Positions 56,542 through 64,000 of a stretch of 64,000 bases of DNA are shown here, in pieces. The translations under genes and the position numbers were made by a program. Position 1 is the stretch's first letter. Each line of letters starts with the position of its first letter. The notes under the pieces were generated by a model. It was not told the DNA's origin. It saw only the letters and a list, made by a program, of their open reading frames with translations, and did not search any database. The DNA is taken from NCBI GenBank assembly GCA_038380435.1, contig JAWZYU010000020.1, positions 42,564,307-42,628,306 on the forward strand, given 5' to 3'. This DNA is from Ryuthela nishihirai. Taxonomy: Eukaryota > Arthropoda > Arachnida > Araneae > Heptathelidae.

Positions 56542-57199
56542 CAATTACAATATCTAAATTAGTGTGACACATATCTGTAACATCACAGACACATTTCAGA
56601 CTGTACCTAATCTAGTTGACCATTAGATAAAATGTTGCGATAAACTCGATAGAGTAATAACTGCGGTCTTAAGATGTCCCCCTAGCACGACCCATCTTAC
56701 ATGTCGCCGAATACTGATCGATGCAATTGATAAACAATCATTCAAAGGTCTTGGACACTAAGCTGAGAATAAGACCGATGACGTTATCTGAGCTGCTTTG
56801 AAGTGCAAGGTAAAATCCGAAGGTGACCTCAGCTAGGGAGACGCCGAGATTTGTCCTGACTGCAAGTCCCTTCTGCATAACGAGAGGTTAGACGCGTTAT
56901 GTTCGGCGCCTCTCTGCCATTCGACAGAAATAAAATTAGTAGTGGATTCCTTAGGCACTTGATGGCCTTGACTAAGTCTTGGAGAGAAGAAGCCGTAGAT
57001 AGGAGAAGAGGCCTTCTCCCTCTAATTCCTTTATGTGTCTCGTTTTTTTTGCTTCTTCATCTGAAAGGTTTTTTTCTTCTTTGAAAATGTCAGAGCTGCA
57101 GGTGGTGTCTGGTTTCTGTGCAAAGGGGAGAAACGTATGTCCAGAGTATCAAAGTACTGGAGATTAAGGCACGGGGGAGGGGGAGGGGTGGCGAGGGTT
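56542..57199. other. Unassigned sequence
   Basis: No repeat or domain recognised. Confidence 0.3.
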
Positions 57200-57438
57200 A
57201 GGTCAGACTTTGCCGAGGTTTGAGTTCCACTGCGCCTGCGTTGAGATTTATTTCCCCTATTCCAGAAAGGGGGACACCGATCGGCTGGAAAGGTCGTCGT
57301 TCATTGATGAGACTTGAAGCCGTGTCTCTGTGTGCAGGAGAGTCAAATCCTGTGCACGTTAAAGAACAGGTTGGATGGCCTTGATAGGAGGTTTCCATTT
57401 GTCTTCTAACAGTTCTCCACTGGCTCTCCTTCCTTCCA

Positions 57439-58216
57439 GGAACAAGGGTGGCTCAGTCGGTAGTGCACCAGGCTCATAATCTGCAGTTTCCTGGTTCGAA
57501 TCCTACTTGGGCCAGCGTTGAAATTTATCTCCACAGAACTACACGCCATCGGTCAGTAGTGGCCACAGAGGGGCTTGGAAAGGTCACCGTCCGTCGGATG
57601 GAACGTAAGGCCGTGGTCCCCGTATGTTGGAGAGCCATACCCATTGCTCGTTAAATAACATTCTGGATGGCCTTGACAAGGGAGTATCATCCGTCTCCTA
57701 GCAGCTATCCAGTGGGTTCCCCTCCCCCAACTTTCTCTGAGCCCTCGGGGCCTTTGTGGATTGGATTGGATTGTTTTACATCTGAGCGGCACTTTTTTGC
57801 ACACCATGGGCTAAATGGCCAGGCCACAAGGACCCCGAAGACTCAGAGAAGGTTGGGGGAGGGGACCCACTGGAACAGCTGTTGGGAGACAGATGGTAGC
57901 CTCCCGTCAAGGCCATCCAGCGTGTTCTTTAACGTACACAGGTGATGGCTCTCCCGCACACGGGGCCACGGCTTAACGTCCCATCCGACGGACGGCGGCC
58001 TTTTCAAGCCGATCGGTGTCCCTTATGACCGTGGGCAGGGCGGGGAAATTTTGCGGAGATAAATCTCAACGCTGACCCAGCTGGGACTCGAACCTGGGAA
58101 CTACAGATTACGAGCCTGGCACGCTACCGACTGAGCCACCTCCGTCCCCGCCCCCGGGGGCCTTTGTGACCTGGCCATTTAGCCCATTGTATGTAAAAAA
58201 GTGCAACAACCAAACC
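57439..58216 (+). mobile_element. SINE-A, middle copy of the nest
   Basis: TSD CCTTCCTTCCA at 57428-57438 and 58217-58227. Its own sequence is 57439-57758 (GGGTGGCTCAGTCGGTAGTG to GGGGCCTTTGTG) and 58169-58216 (ACCTGGCCATTTAGCCCATT to AACAACCAAACC). It is split by the third copy. Confidence 0.9.
57759..58156 (-). mobile_element. SINE-A, innermost copy of the nest, CAATCC-tail subfamily
   Basis: Perfect 12 bp TSD GGGGCCTTTGTG at 57747-57758 and 58157-58168. Full length, near consensus, tail TTGGATTGGATTG on the plus strand, body variant GTCCTTGTGGCCTGG. The youngest layer. Confidence 0.95.
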
Positions 58217-58303
58217 CCTTCCTTCCACCTTTTCTGAGTCCTTGGGATCCATGTGACCTGGCCATTTAGCCCATTGTGTGCATAAGTACAGCTCAGAAAC
58301 CCA

Positions 58304-58769
58304 AGCATTGAAAATATTCCATACAGATTCTTTTAAAAGGGATGGATGATAAAATATAATATCTACCTGGTTTGTTAAAATAACTATGATGAGGTAAACC
58401 ATGATATCGACTTTAACCGATTATCTCTACATAAAATTCTTAAAAAGAAACATCTTTTTCAGTTTTATCACTTCTGAATATATTTCTCATTTCAAATATC
58501 TTTAATTGAGATATTTGATTAGGTAGTACAATTGAGTCTGTCTCTTCAAAACCTTTATAACATAATCGAGCTTTATGCTAACAAGAGGTGTGGCTGAGCA
58601 GACTTTGCCTATGAAACAAATTTACTCTGAAATTTTGAAACTTCACAGGTTCTGAGAGAATACGACTGTAAGAACCAAAATATACAAAACTTGGCCTTAA
58701 TCCGCTTAGCTTCTGAGAAGCCCATATGCAATGCGGCTGGATTTTTTACATCTGAGCTGCACTTTTGTA
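58304..58769. other. Unassigned; second copy of a direct repeat at 58536-58602
   Basis: 58536-58602 repeats 55474-55540. The remainder is AT-rich without recognised features. Confidence 0.4.
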
Positions 58770-58949
58770 TATAAATAAATAAAATAATAATAAATACCCT
58801 TTCAAGTAGCTGCTTGGCACAGAGGTCTGACAGGGATTTTGTCAGTTTATATGCATTAGTAGAAGGTCTGTGAGGATGGCAGGACCTCAACAAAAAAACC
58901 ACACAAACTTCCATGCCTTACCCGGGGCTCGAACCCAGGTCCCTTAGAT

Positions 58950-61839
58950 CATCGCTTCTTAAACTGTGGGTCGCGACCCCATATGGGGTCGCAACCCACA
59001 GTTTAATAAAAGAATATAATTAAAAATGAAGTTTTGGAACGTGCAACGACCAAAAATTAATTCAAAATGAGCCGCGCAGAACGGCGGTATCCATGTTGTT
59101 GCTACTCAGAAAGCTGCACGCCAATTGCAATATATCCGAATGCTTTATACGAATACTGCTCAATAAAATCGCAATTGTTTCGTGTACAAAAAAGGAAATT
59201 TCATCAGTTTACATTAAAAACACTGGGAAAATCTCGCAACCCTTCCTACCGCCTTCTGCTAGGCCTAACTACGCTACTGTCACAAATTATTTGAAATGAC
59301 GAAAAAGTTTTCAATTTACAAAGCAAAACTTTAGCATTACTTCTTACCTATGAAATGTTATCACTTTGATCTTTTTCGCAGGTTCATTACTGCATCCGAA
59401 AGCGGTGCAAAAATGCATTTTTTAACGCAGTCCGTCGTTCTTTAACACAGTGATATCACGATTACAAGTAGCAACAATATGGCGACGCTCGGTTACAGTC
59501 TTCAAGCGATAGGGCGCCTCCCTCTCTTCCTACCTCCATGCTGCAGCCTTGTTCTTAACACACAACATGCGCACTTTGAACTGCGCATGCCGTCACGCCA
59601 CGCAACGTCAACGACGCTGCCAGAAACACCTCGGATTGGATTCGAGACTATTGTATTTTATGATTAGTTTTGCTTGTACATAAAGTTTTCTGCTCTTATA
59701 AAAATACGATAGTTTAATTACGGAAAATAAAGACAATATTTTGCTACCGTCATTCCTCAGCATATAAGTATCAAAATAGTATATCTTTGGATTGTATTGG
59801 ACTATGGATAAGTGGCTAAACTTAGACAGAAGAGGTAAAAATACTGATGACAATGTGGCAGAGTCTTCGCTACCGGGTTGTAGTACACCTAAATTGAGAA
59901 GAAAAAGAAAATATGTCGAATCATTTTTGCAATATGGATTTGCTTCTAATAATCATGATGATGTGGAAAACCTCTTTGTCTAATTTGTAATGAAGTTTTG
60001 GCTGCGGAGAGCATGAAAAAAAAAATAAAACGACATCTTAATATCAAGCATGCAGCGTACTGCAATAAACCAAAGGAATATTTTGAACGACTTGTAAAAT
60101 CTTCAAATAAAGAAAAACAATGTTTTGAGAAATTTGTTACTGTCAACGAAAAGTATTTACTTGCATCTTACGAAACTATAATTGCCAAAACTAAAAAGCC
60201 CTTCGCGATAGGAGATCTCGTGTTACCTGCTGCTATTAAAATGTCAGAAATAGTTCATGAGAAAAAGTATGGGGATAAAATTCGTAAAATTCCTTTATCG
60301 AATGATACTGTTTCCAAAAGAATTTCTGAAATTAGTGAAGACCAATTCCGGCAGCTTATTACCAGGCTTAAGGATAGCCCAAAGTTTGCAATTCAGATAG
60401 ATGAAACAACTGATATTTTTAACATGGCACAGTTGTTACTTCATGTAAGATATGTTTATGAAAAAAGCATACTTGAGGAATTATTGTTTTGTCGCCCTTT
60501 GAAAGGGCGACAAGAGGGGAAGATATATATCTTAAACTCGATGAATTTTTCACAAATGAAGGTTTACAGTGGAAAAATTGCGTTGGAGTCTGTACAAACG
60601 GTGTTGGAGCAATCATGGGCGAGAATGTTGGATTTGTAGCAAAAGTTAAAGCTGGTGACAATGAACACATCACTTTTACTCACTACGTGATCCATCGAGA
60701 GGCACTCGTAGCCAAAAAAATGTCACCAAAGTTAGATGTTGTGCTTCGCGATACTATCAAAATCATTAACTTCATTAATAGCCGTGCCCTTAACAGTCGT
60801 TTGTTTTCAAACCTTTGCAAAGATATGGACTCCGATTACAAAAGCTTATTACTATATGCAGAGGTAAAGGTGGTTCTCAAGAGGGCGAAGTTTAAACAGA
60901 TTATTGAAATGAAAGATGAAGTTGTTATATTTTTGACTCAGCAGAATTCCGATTTTGTTAATTTTTTTCATGATGACTTATGGCTTTCAAAACTGTGTTA
61001 TTTGTCGGATATTTTAGAAAAACTCAATGCTTTAAACATGCCGCTTGAAGGAAAAAATTGCAACATATTTATGTTAAAAGATAAAATTGAAAGTTTTACT
61101 AAAAAAGTTAACATATGGAAGAATAGGATGGAAAATGGTTCTTTAGAAATGTTTACAGCTGTAGATGATTTTATAATTGAAAATAACCTTCCCAAAGATT
61201 TAATTGTAAGAGTTATAATTGATCATCTGAAGTGCCTGGAGACACAATTTCAGAAATGAGAAATTCTAAAAAACTAAGTTGGTTTCATAAACCATACTCA
61301 ATTGAAATCAAAAACGTCTGTCATCTGCCATTAAAAGTTCAAGAAGAATTTGCCGAATTTTCAAGTGACACAGGTTTAAAACTTAAGTTTACTAAAAAAT
61401 CGTTAAATGAATTTTGGCTTGGGATTAGGACAGAATTTCCAACAATTTCTGAAATGACCCTAAACATACTTCTCCCATTTTGTACTACGCATTTATGCGA
61501 AGCGGAGTTCTCAGCATTGACGATTGTAAAATCAAAATATCGATCAACTCTGAAAAACGTTGAAGATGCTCTACGTCCTGCAGTGTCAAATATTCAGCCA
61601 AGATTTAATTCTTTATGTAAAAATAACCAAGCACATCCATCTCATTAGTATGCCAATTTGCTTTCGTCTTTAATAAATGGTAAATTTATATGTATACCAA
61701 AGAATTGTTTTAAAATAAATTTCTTTACGATTTATTATCAGTAAATGTTTGATTTGTATACCTATTTCATATATCTGGGTCACTTAAAAATTTCTCGGGC
61801 GAAAAGGGGTCGCGAATTGAAAAATTTTAAGAAGCCCTG
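58950..61839 (+). mobile_element. ZBED-type hAT transposon, 2.9 kb
   Basis: 8 bp TSD CCTTAGAT (58942-58949) and TCTTAGAT (61840-61847). Inverted termini CATCGCTTCTTAAA (left) and CAGGGCTTCTTAAA (minus strand, right), with subterminal GGGGTCGC motifs in both orientations. A perfect hairpin of TGTGGGTCGCGACCCCATAT type lies at 58966-59003. It contains one transposase gene. Confidence 0.9.
59804..61648 (+). pseudogene. hAT transposase (ZBED5/SCAND3-like), three frameshifts
   Basis: Begins MDKWLNLDRR at 59804, typical of this transposase group. After a frameshift near 59975, a BED-type zinc finger is readable (CLICNEVLAAES, then KRHLNIKH). The frame 59998-60639 follows, with FAIGDLVLPAAIKMSEIV and the first catalytic Asp in QIDETTD. 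A second shift lies at the palindrome near 60501, then YLKLDEFFTNEGLQW, HREALVAKKM and LYAEV up to 61259. A third shift near 61250 leads to the C-terminal dimerisation region LCEAEFSALTIVKSKYRSTL. Core residues survive, so loss of activity is fairly recent. Host genes of the ZBED5 type derive from this group, but the TSD and termini show a transposon here. Confidence 0.88.
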
Positions 61840-61887
61840 TCTTAGATCAGTAGCCAAGCGCGATAGCCACTCGGTCACGGCAGACAA

Positions 61888-62227
61888 TGAGATAAATGTC
61901 CAGATAACAGGGATCCAATGGGCTCAGAGGAGATTGAGGAAGAGGATCAATTGGACAGCTGCTAAAGAGACAGAAGAGAGCTTCCCATCAAAGCCATCCA
62001 GCGTGTTCTTTATCGTCCCCAGAGTATGGCTCTCCTGCATACTGAGCCATAGTTTAACGTTCCATCCAACAGACGGGCGACGTTCCCAACCCCAACGGTG
62101 TCCCCTTTCTAATCGAGAGTAGAATGAAGGTTTAGCGGAGGGAAATCTCAACGATGGCAGAGGTGGGGATTCGAACCTTGAAACTGTAGAATACGAGCTT
62201 CGAGGGCTACCGACTGAACCAACCGCT
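61888..62227 (-). mobile_element. SINE-A, diverged
   Basis: Body CTCAGAGGAGATTGAGGAAG, AAAGCCATCCAGCGTGTTCT and head CCGACTGAACCAACC are recognisable; the tail is lost. It lies next to the SINE-B head. Confidence 0.7.
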
Positions 62228-62874
62228 GTACTCACGCGATTGTAGCAATGAGTCAGCGCAGTTAATGCATCGAATGGTCTCGTAGCTCACTGGGAGAATG
62301 AATTATCAATCACTTGTGTCACTGAACAATCGCTAACGATCTTTGATCCCACAGTGATTCACAACGAGAGTTTTGACGGATTGAACGTATGAGATCGTTG
62401 CTTGAGAACGTTGATATTTTAGGATTTGAACCTTTGACTTAGGTTGGTGACATGGAGACACTAGGATGTTACATTGCTTTGGATTACTGTTTTTTGAAAC
62501 TGATTTAATCTCACTGAATTATCCATGTCTAACTTACAGAAACTCTATATTATGTCAATGGGGATAAAAAAGAATATGCCTGCGTCAGTGGAGAGTGGTG
62601 GCCTTGATAACAAATTCAATCTTCGAAAATACAATATCGAATAATTTTAGATAATATTAGATATTTCTAATTAGATATATTAATTTTAGATAATATTTAG
62701 ATAAATATGTATGTTTTGTATAAATTTCGGGATGCAAAATTCTCTAAATTTGTATTCATGGAAAATATCATTTCAACCAATTTTTTATACGAAAAAAAAT
62801 TGCTATTTCTTTGAAGAGGGGCGTTAGAGAGATAAAAATGAGCTTTAAACAGAGTGAAGGGGGCGCTGGGCTCA
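62228..62874. other. Unassigned AT-rich sequence
   Basis: No gene or repeat recognised; ATTTTAGATAATATTAGATA repeats locally near 62645-62700. Confidence 0.3.
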
Positions 62875-62886
62875 AGAATTATTGCG

Positions 62887-63271
62887 GATTGGATTGTTTT
62901 ACCTCTGAACGGCACTTTTTTGCACACCATGGGCTAAGTGGCCAGGCCACAAGGTTCCCGAAGGCTCAGAGAAAGTTGGGGGAGGGGACCCGCTGGAACA
63001 GCTGTTGGGAGACAGATGGTAGCCTCCCGTCAAGGCCATCCAGCGTGTTCTTTAAAGTGCACAGGGTATGGCTCTCCCGCACACGGGGCCACGGCTTAAC
63101 GTCCCATCCGACGGACGGTGACCTTTCCAAGCCCATCGGTTTCCCCTACTGACCGTGGGCAGAGCGGAGAATTTTGCGGAGATAAATCTCAACGCTGACC
63201 CAGCTGGGACTCGAACCTGGGAACTACAGATTACGAGCCTGGCGCGCTACCGACTGAGCCACCCCCGCCCC
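62887..63271 (-). mobile_element. SINE-A, full length, CAATCC-tail subfamily
   Basis: Perfect 12 bp TSD AGAATTATTGCG at 62875-62886 and 63272-63283. Tail GATTGGATTG on the plus strand; body variant with GGCCACAAGG. Near consensus. Confidence 0.95.
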
Positions 63272-63283
63272 AGAATTATTGCG

Positions 63284-64000
63284 AACTATTGATCTATGAT
63301 ATCATTTGTAGATTGAGAAGTGATTGATTGCTTAGCCAACCAATGACGTGTGATAACCGTGTATTTATCAACCGTGTATTCTTATTGTCTCACTTGTTTT
63401 CTCTGATATTTACACAAATAAAACAAATTGCACGGAGTCTATTGGACCACAAGTAAAAGAACTTGCATGACCGAAATGGAATGATTAACTACTTCGGACC
63501 ACTTCTGCAAATTATATTTCTTTCTCCATCTATTCAAATAAAGGCTTCCGAAAGCCAAAAAGAAGGGAACTACAAAGAAAGCAAAGCTCCAAATTGTCGT
63601 TGCTTTTCGACAGCGCGAAAATTTAATCACCTATCATTCAGGAATTCTCTTCACGTCCAAAGACCCCCAGAAATAATGGGAATGTCTGATAGTATTATCT
63701 TTGGCCTCCGAGCATTCTAAGGAAGGTGACAAGAGCAATGAAAGAGGGGGGGGAGGGGGGATTTATCCAATGACGGCATGTTCAACATGCATTCATAGAA
63801 ACAAGTGATTTGTAACCACACTGAGTTCTGTCTCTCTGAAAAAAAAGGTGCATAGAGAGGGGTACTTGACACGAATAACAACTTCATTTGCCGTGTCTTA
63901 GTCACTAGAAGAGGTTCAAGGTGTTTACAACACCTTGAATCTAAGAGGTATAAAAAGAAAGACTACAAGTTATTCTGACATTTTCTCACCTTTTTTTCCC
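63284..64000. other. Unassigned sequence
   Basis: Mixed composition with a G-rich run at 63747-63760 and short frames lacking domains. No repeat recognised. Confidence 0.3.

Larger units (their letters stand above)
57205..58303 (+). mobile_element. SINE-A, outermost copy of a three-level nest
   Basis: Parts 57205-57438 (GTTTGAGTTCCACTGCGCCT to CTCTCCTTCCTTCCA) and 58228-58303 (CCTTTTCTGAGTCCTTGGGA to CAGCTCAGAAACCCAAGC). They are separated by a second SINE-A, which duplicated CCTTCCTTCCA. Most diverged of the three layers. Confidence 0.82.
58775..61885 (-). mobile_element. SINE-B split by a hAT transposon
   Basis: Tail side 58775-58949 (AATAATAAATACCCTTTCAA to CCCAGGTCCCTTAGAT) and head side 61848-61885 (CAGTAGCCAAGCGCG to CACTCGGTCACGG). 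The two sides join to one SINE-B, with the hAT insertion falling just inside its B-box side. Confidence 0.88.

Noticed and set aside
59804..61648. Host ZBED5-like gene
   Set aside because: Flanked by hAT termini and an 8 bp TSD, with three frameshifts; it is a decayed transposon.

Overview
The window is AT-rich eukaryotic DNA built almost entirely of transposable elements and tandem repeats. I find no host protein-coding gene, no functional tRNA, rRNA or other RNA gene, no CRISPR array and no prokaryotic operon structure. The element mix (a metazoan-type tRNA-derived SINE, an RTE-type LINE, a DD41D mariner, a Tc1-like element, a ZBED-type hAT) fits an invertebrate animal. I lean towards an arthropod, possibly a chelicerate, but that is inference and the species is not identifiable from sequence alone.

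The dominant component is one tRNA-derived SINE, here called SINE-A. It is about 385-395 bp long, has A and B boxes in its head, and ends in CAACCCAACCC or CAATCCAATCC. About 43 copies or fragments occupy roughly a fifth of the window. At least 20 are bounded by readable 8-13 bp target-site duplications (TSDs), so their ends are precise, and several are nested. A second tRNA-derived SINE, SINE-B (about 205 bp, AT-rich tail), has six copies. Nearly all the recurring 60-100 codon open frames in the window are chance frames inside SINE-A.

Layout. 0.5-1.1 kb, 6.7-8.3 kb, 27.4-27.9 kb and 39.0-39.6 kb hold palindromic fold-back elements, and 10.2-10.5 kb one arm of the same family. 2.0-2.4, 11.2-11.9, 29.2-30.3 and 48.1-48.5 kb hold minisatellites or satellites. 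13.9-14.9 kb is an element with palindrome-rich ends. 15.5-18.6 kb is a decayed RTE LINE. 19.3-19.6 and 29.1-30.6 kb are two copies of one dispersed repeat, and in the second a short internal unit has expanded into a satellite. 19.6-22.5 kb holds three copies of an unclassified repeat, broken by a SINE and a possible solo LTR. 34.4-36.2 kb is a mariner relic hit by SINE-B and a Tc1-like element. 40.9-43.1 kb is an old four-copy repeat later hit by SINE-A, a hAT MITE and SINE-B. 48.9-50.3 kb is a nearly complete DD41D mariner. 57.2-58.3 kb is a three-level SINE-in-SINE-in-SINE stack. 59.0-61.8 kb is a ZBED-type hAT inserted in a SINE-B.

The elements relate to one another by insertion order, not by cooperation. 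TSDs and nesting give a relative history: fold-back elements, the 40.9-43.1 kb repeat and diverged SINE-A copies are old, and near-consensus SINE-A copies with intact TSDs are young. The LINE that mobilises SINE-A is not visible, because the RTE here ends in a GAT-type tail unlike that of SINE-A. The most notable items are the satellite-birth pair, a 552 bp insertion of unknown type with a perfect 11 bp TSD, the triple SINE nest, and several perfect short hairpins that look like template-switch scars.
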